From NCBI GenBank assembly GCA_018001935.1, contig JAGNHB010000034.1:1-60554 (forward strand): DNA of 60,554 nucleotides. The letters run 5' to 3'. Below, in pieces: positions 53,274 through 60,554 of the stretch (the first letter of the stretch is position 1; every line of letters starts with the position of its first letter). Below the pieces are notes generated by a model. That model did not search any database, was not told where the DNA came from, and saw only the letters and a list, made by a program, of their open reading frames with translations. Both the position numbers and the translations under genes were made by a program. The stretch is from Acidobacteriota bacterium. GTDB lineage: Bacteria; Acidobacteriota; JAAYUB01.

Positions 53274-54118
53274 GGCACAACCCGCAGCCAGGCCGCGCCG
53301 ACGATCAACGCCGAGAGCGCCAGGCGGTAGACCACGAAGTAGTCCAGGGGGTAGCGTCTGAGCATGCGCAGGAAGAGGCGCACGCACAGGACGCACACCA
53401 GGAACGAGGTCACGGTCCCCACCGCCATCAGGGGGAAGTCGTGGTTCCAGAAGTCCGGCCACGCCCCGCCACGGACCCGGGCCGCCGCGTCCCGGAACTT
53501 GAGGAGGCAGGCGCCCGCCGTCAGCGGCGTCATCATGAGGAAGGAAAAGGCGGCGGCCTCCTCCCGACGGAAACCGAGGGAGAGCCCTGCGGTGATGGTC
53601 ACGCCGGACCGCGAGACGCCCGGGACCAGGGCGAGGGCCTGCGCGGAGCCGATGAGCAGGGCGTCCACGGTCCGGATCCCGGAGACGTCCCGCGTCTTAC
53701 GACCGGCGTGGTCGGCCCAGTAGAGGAGAAGGCCGAACACCCCGAGCGGAAGGGCGGTGTGGAGCGGAGAGCGGAACTGGTTCTCGATGAGGTCGTCGAA
53801 GAGGATCCCCAGGATTCCCGCCGGGATGCAGCCGAGCACCACCAGGAGGCCGAGGCGGCGCTGCCGCGCGTCCTCCGGGAGTCCCCGCGGCCGCAGGAAG
53901 GCCGAGAGGATGCGCAGGATCTCCTTTCGAAAGCAGGTGACGAGCGCCAGCGTGGTCCCCAGGTGCAGCGCCAGGTCGAACGTCAGCTTGAGGTCCGCCG
54001 GCTGCTCCTGCCACCCCAGCAGCCAGGGGATCACCAGGAGGTGGGCGGACGAACTGATCGGGAGCGGTTCCGAGATGCCCTGGACGATGCCCAGGATGAT
54101 TGCCTGCAGCCATTCCAT
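53270..54118 (-). CDS. uppP: Undecaprenyl-diphosphatase
   Basis: 282 residues from the ATG at 54118. Family motifs: WLQAIILGIVQGISEPLPISSSAHLLV (the QGxxE and PxSSS motif; Pro replaces the usual Phe after Glu) and LVPGVSRSGVTITAGLSLGF (the PGVSRSG active-site segment). About eight membrane helices. It recycles the C55 carrier lipid for peptidoglycan and O-antigen synthesis, and confers bacitracin tolerance when abundant. Spacing to batD upstream is 3 bases, and it overlaps tsaB by 4. Confidence 0.95.
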   Translation of the reverse strand: MEWLQAIILGIVQGISEPLPISSSAHLLVIPWLLGWQEQPADLKLTFDLALHLGTTLALVTCFRKEILRILSAFLRPRGLPEDARQRRLGLLVVLGCIPAGILGILFDDLIENQFRSPLHTALPLGVFGLLLYWADHAGRKTRDVSGIRTVDALLIGSAQALALVPGVSRSGVTITAGLSLGFRREEAAAFSFLMMTPLTAGACLLKFRDAAARVRGGAWPDFWNHDFPLMAVGTVTSFLVCVLCVRLFLRMLRRYPLDYFVVYRLALSALIVGAAWLRVVP

Positions 54119-54121
54119 CGG

Positions 54122-55876
54122 TCAATTTCCTTTCGGGGCGGTGTTGCGTTGCCGGACACTCTCCTTGAGCTTCCTCACGCCGTCCAGCATCTCCCGGCGG
54201 CGCCCGACGCTCAGGCGGACCCCCGCGAAACGGGCTTCCTCGCAGTCGTCGATGATCCGCACGATCTCCCGGATCTCGGCGGGGGGGAAGGCGTTCCGCT
54301 CCAGGGTGTCGGTCATCTCGTCCCGGCGCATCTCGAGGATGGAGAGGCCGGTGGACTCCTGGACCAGGCGGACCACCGCGGTGTGGAGAATGTCGAAGAA
54401 CGCGGTGGAGGATGGGTTCTTCGCGAGGGCGGCCGCCTCGTCGATCAGGCTCTCCACGTCGACGGCGCCCCGCTTCTCTCCCCGGGCCGCGGACCGGCGC
54501 CAGCGAACGACGGCCGCCAGGGTGAGGATGGCGAGCAGGGCGATGAACAGGCTGAAGAACACCACCTTGACCAGGAAGGGAATGCGTCCCCTGTCCGGGG
54601 ACGGTTCCGCGGGTCGGGGGAGCACCTTGAAGGCGAGCGGGGTGGTCCGGACCGTGCGGTAAACCCCCTGGGCGGGGTCGAAGAAGGTGAAGGGGATGGC
54701 GGGGTAGGACAGGTTGCCGTCCGTCCGGGCGTACGTCGTGATCTCCCAGACCTTTTCACCCCCCCAGAGGGGTTCCGCCCCGGAACCGGCGTCGTAGGGT
54801 TCGAACGCGATCCGCTTCTCCCGGACGGCCACGGTCTCGAAACCGGGGATGACCGGGAGTTCGGGGCGGGCGGGGAGCGTGTAGAGGTTCCCGACCCCCC
54901 GCACGGTGAAGAAGAGCGAGACGGCCTGGCCGACGCGGATCTCCGGGGCGGGACCGTTGATCTGCACCGAGTAGATGCCCACGTCCGTGTTGTCAGGGCC
55001 AGGCCGGGGAGGGAGGGGTTTCACCCGGAGCGTCACGGGCTCGGACGCCAGCTGCCTTTCCTGGGCAGGGCCCGCACCGGCTTTCACGCTCACCTTCCAC
55101 CGGACGGGCTCCAGGACCAGTTCGCCGCTCTGGAGGGGGAAGACCACGAACCGGTCCAGGGGGACCTGCCAGACCGGGACCCCTGTCCCGGTCTCGATCC
55201 GCGCCATCTCCCTCTCGGGATCGACGTCCACCCGCTTCTTCCAGAAACCCCGGTAGTCGGGCTCCCGGACGAGAACGGCACGGGAATCCAACGGGACCGC
55301 CGTCTGGATCTTGTAGGTGACGATGACCTGTTCCCCTTTCCAGGGGTTGGTTTTGCTGACCTCCGCCAGGAGTTTCACCTCGCCCGCGGCTTTCCGGAGG
55401 TCCGCGGGGGTGATGGACGGGAAGGGGGAAACGGCGGCGGGCTCGGGCTCGGGGCGGTAGGGGCGGTTGTTCTCCGTTCCGTCCGGGTTGAGGACCTTCA
55501 CGGAGAAGGATTTGGAAACGAATTCCCGACCGCCGGCCCGGACGCGGATCGGGGGGATGCCGAAGACCCCGCTTCCCCGGGGAATGTAGGAACAGACCAG
55601 CCGCACCTGGCGGCTGGGGACCCCCCCCCACGTGGAGTTGATGACGGACCGCTGGAGGTCGACCTGGGTGAACCCGGGGATTTCGGGGAAAACGGGGACG
55701 GGATCCTCGTCCCCCGGGGTGCACTGGACCTGGATGGTGACGTTGAGGGTTTCCGTCGGGGCCAGCACGACCTTGTTGAGCACGAACCGGACGGGGGAAA
55801 CGTCGGGGGCCTGCGCCGACAGGAAGGCGCAGCACAGGGCCAGGGAGAGAAGGGTGAGGTGGTCGAGCCTTCGCAT
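54122..55876 (-). CDS. batD: BatD-like exported protein
   Basis: 584 residues from the ATG at 55876. A signal peptide (LLSLALCCAFLSAQA) is followed by repeated beta-sandwich domains (VRFVLNKVVLAPTETLNVTIQVQ, VLNPDGTENN, VKLLAEVSKTNPWKGEQVIVTYKIQ), a membrane helix (about 428-446, FLVKVVFFSLFIALLAILTLAAVV) and a cytoplasmic helical tail. This is the BatD pattern. Bat proteins (batA-batE) were named for aerotolerance in Bacteroides; their molecular role is unclear. The gene follows the BatB/BatC fusion by 4 bases and precedes uppP by 3, so all are probably one operon. Confidence 0.88.
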   Translation of the reverse strand: MRRLDHLTLLSLALCCAFLSAQAPDVSPVRFVLNKVVLAPTETLNVTIQVQCTPGDEDPVPVFPEIPGFTQVDLQRSVINSTWGGVPSRQVRLVCSYIPRGSGVFGIPPIRVRAGGREFVSKSFSVKVLNPDGTENNRPYRPEPEPAAVSPFPSITPADLRKAAGEVKLLAEVSKTNPWKGEQVIVTYKIQTAVPLDSRAVLVREPDYRGFWKKRVDVDPEREMARIETGTGVPVWQVPLDRFVVFPLQSGELVLEPVRWKVSVKAGAGPAQERQLASEPVTLRVKPLPPRPGPDNTDVGIYSVQINGPAPEIRVGQAVSLFFTVRGVGNLYTLPARPELPVIPGFETVAVREKRIAFEPYDAGSGAEPLWGGEKVWEITTYARTDGNLSYPAIPFTFFDPAQGVYRTVRTTPLAFKVLPRPAEPSPDRGRIPFLVKVVFFSLFIALLAILTLAAVVRWRRSAARGEKRGAVDVESLIDEAAALAKNPSSTAFFDILHTAVVRLVQESTGLSILEMRRDEMTDTLERNAFPPAEIREIVRIIDDCEEARFAGVRLSVGRRREMLDGVRKLKESVRQRNTAPKGN

Positions 55877-55880
55877 GGTC

Positions 55881-57485
55881 TCACCAGTACGGGCCCGAGG
55901 GCCGGTCCGAGGGGGTGGGCTGCGGCCGGGGGGGCGGGGGCGACTCCCGGCCCTTGATGGAGTCGAGCACCTTCCGGGCGCTCTCCTCGCTGACCCGGTT
56001 TTCGCCGGCCGGCGGCGGGGGGCTTCCCCCGCCTTTACCCGGCGGGGGCGGCGGCGGGGGTTGGGCAGGGGGCGGGGGCGGCGTGTCCCTCAGGGCCAGT
56101 TCGAGGTTCCAGGCGGCGTCGGGGAGGCCGGGGTCCGTCTCGAGCGCGAGCCGGAAGGACTCGGCGGCGTGAAACCGGTTGCCCGTCGCCAACTGGGCGC
56201 AGCCCAGGTTGTACAGGACCGATTCCCGGTGCTCGGGCGAACGGCCCGAGCGCAGGGTCTGGAGGGCCGCCGTGGCGGATTCCCGGGGTTTGCGTGTCCG
56301 GAGGAGGGCGTCCGACAGGTTGGCGCCCAGCGCCGGGTAGGCGGGGGTGGAAGGGTCCGCTTCACCCAGGAGGCGGGAGAACCGGGCGGCGGCCTCGGCG
56401 TGCCGACCCTGCCGGGCGAGAGCGTTCGCCTCCCGCGTCTGCACGACCATCGTCGAGGTGCAGCCGAGGAGGGCCGGGAGCCCCAGCCAGGGGAGGAGCC
56501 GCCGGACCCGGAACGCGGACCGGCGCTCCCCGAGGACCAGGGCGGCCGCGAACAGCGCCCAGGCGGCCCACGCGAAATCCCGCCGGCGGGAAACGGGGGC
56601 CTCCTGGTAGGAGTAACGGGAAGGGGTGCGTTCCTGGAAGAACCGTTGCACGATCTGGTCGGTCGTCTCGCCGACGGACTGGAAGGCCAGGTAGCTTCCG
56701 CCGGCCTGGGCGGCCAGTTCCTGCAGGGTCGGCTCGGACAGCCGGGAGACGATGGGGCGGCCCGCCTCGTCCGTCAGGGGGGCCGGCCGCTCCGCCCGGG
56801 GGTCCGGGATCGCCGTCCCGTTCGGGCTCCCGATGCCCACCACCACGAGCCGGGCGCCCGACCGCCGGAGTTTCTCCAGGCTTTCCGGGCCCGGTTGGTC
56901 GAAAAACTCGCCGTCCCCGACGAGGAGGACGGTCAGCCGCCGGTCCGGGTCCGGCTTCGAGAGGAGGGTCGACAACGTCCGGAACAGGTGGTCGGCGCTG
57001 GTCCCCGCGACGGGCATGCGCCGGGGGTAGAGGCCGCCGATGAGCCCCTGGACGTGCGGGGCGTCGAAGGTCAGGGGGGAGAGCGGGACCGCGCTTCCCG
57101 CGTACGCGACCAGGCCGAAACGGGCCGGCGCCAATTCCCGGATCAGGTTCAGGGCCAAGAAGCCGGCGCTCTTCAGCCGGGAGGGGGAGACGTCGTCGCA
57201 GGTCATGCTGAGGGAAGTGTCGATGACGAACAGGAGGTCTTCCCCGTCGATGTAGACCAGGCGGGGGGCCCGGCCCCAGACGGGCCCGGCCAGGGAAAGG
57301 AGCAGCAGGGCGAGGCCGCAGACGGTGAGGACGTGGCCGCGGGAGAAGCACAGGCGCCTCGACGGCCCGGCCGGGGCGAACCGGCGACGGGAGCCGGCCC
57401 GGGAACGGGCGTGCAGAAAGCACAGCACGACGCCGAGAAGGCATCCCGCAATACACCAGGGCAGGTAGGCTTGTTGCTCGAACAC
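55881..57485 (-). CDS. batB: BatB-BatC fusion: VWA membrane protein with C-terminal TPR repeats
   Basis: 534 residues, started by GTG at 57485 with GGAGGGG 6 bases upstream. Two N-terminal helices (about 8-24 and 50-66) precede a VWA domain with MIDAS motif DTSLSM (about 89) and later RRLTVLLVGDGEFFDQ. A third helix (about 310-325, AWALFAAALVL) is followed by TPR-like repeats (NALARQGRHAEAAARFSRLLGEADPS, ESVLYNLGCAQLATGNRFHAAESFRLALETDPGLPDAAWNLELAL) and a Pro-rich tail. The first half resembles BatB/BatA, the second BatC. MoxR, DUF58 and a separate BatA, usually found with these genes, are absent. Heads the operon with batD. Confidence 0.85.
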   Translation of the reverse strand: MFEQQAYLPWCIAGCLLGVVLCFLHARSRAGSRRRFAPAGPSRRLCFSRGHVLTVCGLALLLLSLAGPVWGRAPRLVYIDGEDLLFVIDTSLSMTCDDVSPSRLKSAGFLALNLIRELAPARFGLVAYAGSAVPLSPLTFDAPHVQGLIGGLYPRRMPVAGTSADHLFRTLSTLLSKPDPDRRLTVLLVGDGEFFDQPGPESLEKLRRSGARLVVVGIGSPNGTAIPDPRAERPAPLTDEAGRPIVSRLSEPTLQELAAQAGGSYLAFQSVGETTDQIVQRFFQERTPSRYSYQEAPVSRRRDFAWAAWALFAAALVLGERRSAFRVRRLLPWLGLPALLGCTSTMVVQTREANALARQGRHAEAAARFSRLLGEADPSTPAYPALGANLSDALLRTRKPRESATAALQTLRSGRSPEHRESVLYNLGCAQLATGNRFHAAESFRLALETDPGLPDAAWNLELALRDTPPPPPAQPPPPPPPGKGGGSPPPPAGENRVSEESARKVLDSIKGRESPPPPRPQPTPSDRPSGPYW

Positions 57486-57580
57486 CGCATCCCCTCCGCG
57501 CGGAGCTGAAATTCTAACATAGGGGGGTCCCGGCGCGAAGGGAGAATTAAGGCTTGGTGCAACGACGGTTGCAATTTGTA

Positions 57581-57609
57581 TTGACAGAAGCAATCCGGTA
57601 TTCTAGATT
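57581..57609 (+). promoter_or_regulatory. Promoter upstream of the FHA-domain gene
   Basis: A perfect TTGACA (57581-57586) with a 17-base spacer to TAGATT (57604-57609), 40 bases before the ATG. Divergent from batBC. Confidence 0.6.
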
Positions 57610-57649
57610 GGGAGTGTTCACGTCAGCCATTCTCCCGCGGAGGGCTTTC

Positions 57650-58786
57650 ATGTTTTTCCGAAAAAGAAAAAGCCTGATCACGCTTAACATCGGGCGACCC
57701 GTTATCGTGAAGCCGCCCGAAGGGGAAAACCCGGAGGAATTCGTTCTGCCGCCGGCCGACGAAGCGGTTCAGGTTGAAGTGGAAGCCCGGCCTCGGCAGG
57801 ATGTCGAACCGGCGGCGGATGAATTCGAACCGGCCGCCGGGCCGGCGCCGGTCTTCCCCGAGACCGCCCCGCCGGAAGCGCCGGCTGACGTTGCGACTCC
57901 CGAGCCCGCACCGGTGTGGGCCGAGGCCGCGGCGGCCAGCCCGCCCGAGGACCCGGCCCTGTCCTTCGAAGCCGTCGTGCCGGCGCCGCCGGAGCCGGCC
58001 TTCCCCCCGCCGGCCCCTTCCGTGGATGTTCTGGAGCCGACCCCGCCGGGGCCGGCCGAGCGCACCCTCCCGTCGGCCGCACCCACCCGCCACTTCCCGG
58101 TGATCACGCCCCCCGCCGCCGTGCAGATCCCCTCGGTTCCCCTCGCGGGCCCGGAACAAGCCGGAAGCGAGTCTCCGGCGGGGTTGTTCGACTTCGGGGG
58201 GGAGGTGGAGTACACCCAGTGCCCCTACTGCTTCCGCAACGTCCCCGTGGGAGCCTCCCGGTGCGAGGACTGCGGCAGCGAGTTGATTTCCCTCGACGAC
58301 GAGGACGACGACCTGTACCTTGCGGAAGGGTCCCCGACCCTCAGGCCGGTCGTCCCGGCCGAGGCGCCTCCGGCGGAACCGGGTGAGCCGGAGACCCGCC
58401 CCCTCTCGGGGCGCCCCTCGCCTTCGCTCCTGAAGGAAACCACCATCATGATCCCGGCCCAGCTCTCCCTGCTGGATTCCTTCGAACGAAAGGCCGAGAA
58501 GACCTTCACCCTCCGGATCGGCGCCACCAACATCGGGCGCGGGACCGACAACGAGCTGTCCTTTCCCGAGGAGGAGTTCATCAGCCGGCATCACTGCCAG
58601 ATCGCCTTTCACCGCTACCAATACGTTCTGAAGGATTTGCAGAGTGCCAACGGCACCTTCGTCAACGACGTCAAGATCCAGGAGACCATTCTCCGCGACG
58701 GGGACCACATCCAGATCGGCTCGCTCCGTTTTATTTTCGAGGACCCGGTGGAGCGGATGAAGAAGAAGCGGATGGACGCCCGTTGA
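57650..58786 (+). CDS. Cytoplasmic FHA-domain protein with central zinc ribbon
   Basis: 378 residues from the ATG at 57650 with GGAGGG upstream. An N-terminal ~175-residue disordered, Pro/Ala/Glu-rich segment is followed by a zinc ribbon (CPYCFRNVPVGASRCEDCG, about 190-210), an acidic stretch (LDDEDDDLY), another linker, and a C-terminal FHA domain (about 285-365) with conserved IGRGTDNEL, SRHHCQI and SANGTFVND motifs. FHA domains bind phosphothreonine, so Ser/Thr kinases such as the one at 17699-19990 are possible partners. It stands just upstream of mglB-mglA, with a separate promoter between. Confidence 0.92.
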   Translation: MFFRKRKSLITLNIGRPVIVKPPEGENPEEFVLPPADEAVQVEVEARPRQDVEPAADEFEPAAGPAPVFPETAPPEAPADVATPEPAPVWAEAAAASPPEDPALSFEAVVPAPPEPAFPPPAPSVDVLEPTPPGPAERTLPSAAPTRHFPVITPPAAVQIPSVPLAGPEQAGSESPAGLFDFGGEVEYTQCPYCFRNVPVGASRCEDCGSELISLDDEDDDLYLAEGSPTLRPVVPAEAPPAEPGEPETRPLSGRPSPSLLKETTIMIPAQLSLLDSFERKAEKTFTLRIGATNIGRGTDNELSFPEEEFISRHHCQIAFHRYQYVLKDLQSANGTFVNDVKIQETILRDGDHIQIGSLRFIFEDPVERMKKKRMDAR

Positions 58787-58828
58787 TCGTGGAGGCGGCG
58801 GGAGAACGTGATTAAAGCGCGAAATGTG

Positions 58829-58857
58829 TTGAAAAACCGGAACGACACGGGTAAGAT
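58829..58857 (+). promoter_or_regulatory. Promoter for mglB-mglA
   Basis: TTGAAA (58829-58834), a 17-base spacer and TAAGAT (58852-58857), 43 bases before the mglB start. Confidence 0.65.
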
Positions 58858-58900
58858 ACCCCCGGATAACGAATGAGGATCCGTCCGACGGAGATATTCA

Positions 58901-59401
58901 ATGAGCCAATCCAACATCGTCCTGTATGAGGAAGAGTATCAGCAGATCAAGGCGATTCTCAACCGGTTGAACCAGGAAGCCAACGCCAAGGTCGTCTTCC
59001 TCGTGGACAAGAACGGGCAGCAGATCGCCGCCTGCGGCGAGATCGACAACCTGGACACGACCTCGCTCGCCTCCCTGACCGCCGGGAACGTCGCCGCCAC
59101 GGACGGCCTCGCCAAGTTGATCGGAGAAAAGGAGTTTTCCATCCTCTTCCACGAGGGGGAGCGCGATAACATCCATATCTCGCTCGTCGGGAAGCGTGTG
59201 ATCCTGGTCATCATCTTCGACCAGCGTTCTTCGCTCGGCCTGGTCCGGCTGCGCGTCAAACGGGCCTCCATCGAACTGGAGAAAGTTTTCGACACCATCG
59301 TCCGGAAGGTGGAAGCCGAACGCCAGGCCCAGGAGGCGGGGGTGGCCTCGCCGTTCGCCGAGATCACCGACGAGGATATCGACAACCTGTTTTCGAGCTG
59401 A
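58901..59401 (+). CDS. mglB: Roadblock/LC7-domain GTPase-activating protein MglB
   Basis: 166 residues from the ATG at 58901 with GGAG upstream. Roadblock fold: VVFLVDKNGQQIAACGEID, ASLTAGNVAATDGLAKLIGEKEFSILFHEGERDNIHISLV, VILVIIFDQRSSLGLVRLRVKRA are the diagnostic segments. MglB dimers activate GTP hydrolysis by MglA and mark a cell pole in Myxococcus-type motility; homologs in non-gliding bacteria are less understood. Immediately followed by mglA. Confidence 0.95.
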   Translation: MSQSNIVLYEEEYQQIKAILNRLNQEANAKVVFLVDKNGQQIAACGEIDNLDTTSLASLTAGNVAATDGLAKLIGEKEFSILFHEGERDNIHISLVGKRVILVIIFDQRSSLGLVRLRVKRASIELEKVFDTIVRKVEAERQAQEAGVASPFAEITDEDIDNLFSS

Positions 59402-59425
59402 CACCTTAACGATCGGGGAACTGCA

Positions 59426-60016
59426 TTGACTTTCATTAATTACGCCTCCAGGGAAATCAACTGCAAGATCGTGTACTACGGTCCGGGCCTGGGTGGGAAG
59501 ACCACGAACATCCAGCACATCTACGACACCACCAACATGGACTCGAAGGGGAAGCTCATCTCGCTGGCCACGGAAACGGACCGGACCCTGTTCTTCGACT
59601 TCCTGCCACTGGACCTGGGAACGATCCGGGGCTTCAAGACCCGTTTCCACCTGTACACGGTCCCGGGCCAGGTGTTCTACGACGCGTCCCGAAAACTCAT
59701 CCTCAAGGGGGTCGACGGCGTCGTCTTCGTGGCCGATTCCCAGGAAGAGCGCATGGACGCCAACATCGAGAGCATCGCGAACCTGAAGTCCAACCTCAAG
59801 GAGAACGGCTTCGAGATCACGGACATCCCCTACGTGCTCCAGTTGAACAAGCGGGACCTGCCCAACGTCGTGTCCATCGAGGACATGGTCCGCGAGTTGA
59901 AGATCAAGGACGAGCCCATCTTCGAGGGCGTGGCCGTCAAGGGCGTCGGCGTCCTCGAGACCCTCAAGGCGGTCGCCAAGCAGGTGATCATGGAGCTGAA
60001 GAAAGGCGGGAAGTAG
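59426..60016 (+). CDS. mglA: Small Ras-like GTPase MglA
   Basis: 196 residues, started by TTG at 59426; the N-terminal residues TFINYASREINCKIVYYG match MglA exactly from this point, and GGGGA lies upstream. P-loop GPGLGGKTTN; the PGQVFYDASRKLILKGVDG segment typical of MglA in place of a Ras DxxG; and the NKRDLP guanine motif. With MglB it forms a polarity switch. Located 24 bases after mglB. Confidence 0.97.
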   Translation: MTFINYASREINCKIVYYGPGLGGKTTNIQHIYDTTNMDSKGKLISLATETDRTLFFDFLPLDLGTIRGFKTRFHLYTVPGQVFYDASRKLILKGVDGVVFVADSQEERMDANIESIANLKSNLKENGFEITDIPYVLQLNKRDLPNVVSIEDMVRELKIKDEPIFEGVAVKGVGVLETLKAVAKQVIMELKKGGK

Positions 60017-60034
60017 CCCGCGGGGCGATTCGGA

Positions 60035-60061
60035 AAGGCCGGCCGAAAGGCCGGCCTTTTT
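60035..60061. terminator. Bidirectional terminator between mglA and the STAS gene
   Basis: AAGGCCGGCC, a GAAA loop and GGCCGGCCTT, followed by T on the plus strand and by T (from the AAA run) on the minus strand. It serves mglA and the convergent STAS gene, whose stop codon adjoins it. Confidence 0.88.
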
Positions 60062-60399
60062 CATTTGAAGGAGTCGACGGCCTGCTCCTCGTCGGCGAAA
60101 GCCTCGAAGACGGTGACCAGCTTGGTCACCTGTAAGAGGCTCTTGACCTTGCCCGAGGCGTGGACCAGGCGGACCGCACCCCCCTGGCTGGAGGCGAGCG
60201 CCTGGCAGTTGATGAGCTCCCCGATGCCCGAGCTGTCCAGGTAGGCCGTCCGGGCCAGGTTGAAGACGAATTTCTTGTACCCCTCGTTCAGCAGCTCCCG
60301 GACCGTCCGACGCAACAGGCGGGGAGCGTCGCCCATGGTGAAGCGCCCGACGATTTCCACGACGGCGACGGGGTTGATCCGGCGGACGGTGACGGACAT
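60061..60399 (-). CDS. STAS-domain anti-sigma factor antagonist
   Basis: 112 residues. STAS fold with VVEIVGRFTMGDAPRLLRRTVRELL, KFVFNLARTAYLDSSGIGELINC (the phosphorylatable Ser in DSSG) and VRLVHASGKVKSLLQVTKLVTVFEAF. This matches RsbV/SpoIIAA-type antagonists. The partner kinase gene follows on the same strand 6 bases upstream, giving a likely antagonist/anti-sigma pair. The sigma factor or other target is outside the window. Confidence 0.92.
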   Translation of the reverse strand: MSVTVRRINPVAVVEIVGRFTMGDAPRLLRRTVRELLNEGYKKFVFNLARTAYLDSSGIGELINCQALASSQGGAVRLVHASGKVKSLLQVTKLVTVFEAFADEEQAVDSFK

Positions 60400-60405
60400 C
60401 GCGGC

Positions 60406-60554
60406 TCAGCCGGCCGAGGCTTCCGGGAGGGGGGTGGGGGCGGGTTGCCCCGCGTCGGCGGGGGCGGGCTGGATGCAGAGGTCCTTCTCGAGAACCACCG
60501 TCGTCCCGCCACCGGGTGCTTTCCGGAAGTTCACGTGGCTCATGAAGGACTTCA
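60406..60554 (-). CDS. RsbW-like anti-sigma kinase, C-terminal end only
   Basis: Partial: about 49 residues reach the window edge, ending TGA at 60406. The visible part reads KSFMSHVNFRKAPGGGTTVVLEKDL, which matches the end of the GHKL ATPase domain of anti-sigma serine kinases (the GG-T-V-V-L-K-L strand), followed by a Pro/Ala-rich tail. It is directly upstream of the STAS gene in the same operon. The start and most of the catalytic domain lie beyond 60554. Confidence 0.75.
   Translation of the reverse strand, partial: KSFMSHVNFRKAPGGGTTVVLEKDLCIQPAPADAGQPAPTPLPEASAG

Overview
The window is high-GC DNA from a diderm bacterium: it carries a Kdo transferase (waaA), lipoprotein-release ABC genes (lolC/E, lolD), an undecaprenyl-diphosphatase and many exported proteins. 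The mix of a Ser/Thr kinase, the polarity pair mglB-mglA, UPF0182, Bat proteins and YfhO, with many hairpin repeats between genes, fits an Acidobacteriota-like lineage. That placement is inference; there is no rRNA here. I see no tRNA, CRISPR array, transposase, integrase or phage gene. The gene content looks like an ordinary chromosome, and the unusual material lies mainly between the genes.

Layout. 0.1-4.7 kb (minus): a repeat-rich exported protein, two tandem paralogous exported proteins and a small monooxygenase-like protein. 5-9.4 kb (minus): a three-GAF/PAS sigma-54 activator and an exported protein. 9.5-16.5 kb (minus): chorismate mutase/DAHP synthase, UPF0182, waaA, a DsrE-fold protein and a cysteine desulfurase. 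16.8-22.8 kb (minus): a tight operon of amidohydrolase, membrane-anchored NodB deacetylase, Ser/Thr kinase with a CHASE2 sensor, and FecR-like exported protein. 23-28.7 kb (plus): small exported or anchored proteins, a VWA membrane protein, moaA and tungstate/molybdate transporter genes tupB-tupC. 28.7-34.1 kb: repeat-laden spacers around a CBS-pair protein, an MBL-fold/TPR protein and a DUF418 membrane protein. 34.1-44.5 kb: a giant alpha-2-macroglobulin-like protein convergent with a YfhO-like membrane protein, then a secreted hydrolase with a dockerin-like tail. 44.7-49.7 kb (plus): ribH, nusB, lysS, lolC/E, lolD and a small lipoprotein. 49.8-57.5 kb (minus): an HtrA protease, an amino-acid-binding lipoprotein, and a batBC-batD-uppP-tsaB-rimI cluster. 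57.6-60.5 kb: an FHA/zinc-ribbon protein, mglB and mglA (plus), convergent with an anti-sigma antagonist (STAS) and the tail of an RsbW-like kinase.

The most unusual signal is non-coding. A family of ~150-bp palindromic elements occurs at 4176-4327, 22909-23064, 29004-29160 and 33493-33638. They share terminal TTGA...CGCAAAA / TTTTGCG...TCAA inverted repeats and a similar central loop, but have two different stem-arm sequences. One copy sits inside a unit of a mirrored cluster of GACCCCGAAGGGGTC hairpins, flanked by a short direct repeat like a target-site duplication. A TTTAGGGG tandem repeat with G-quadruplex potential follows the FecR gene.
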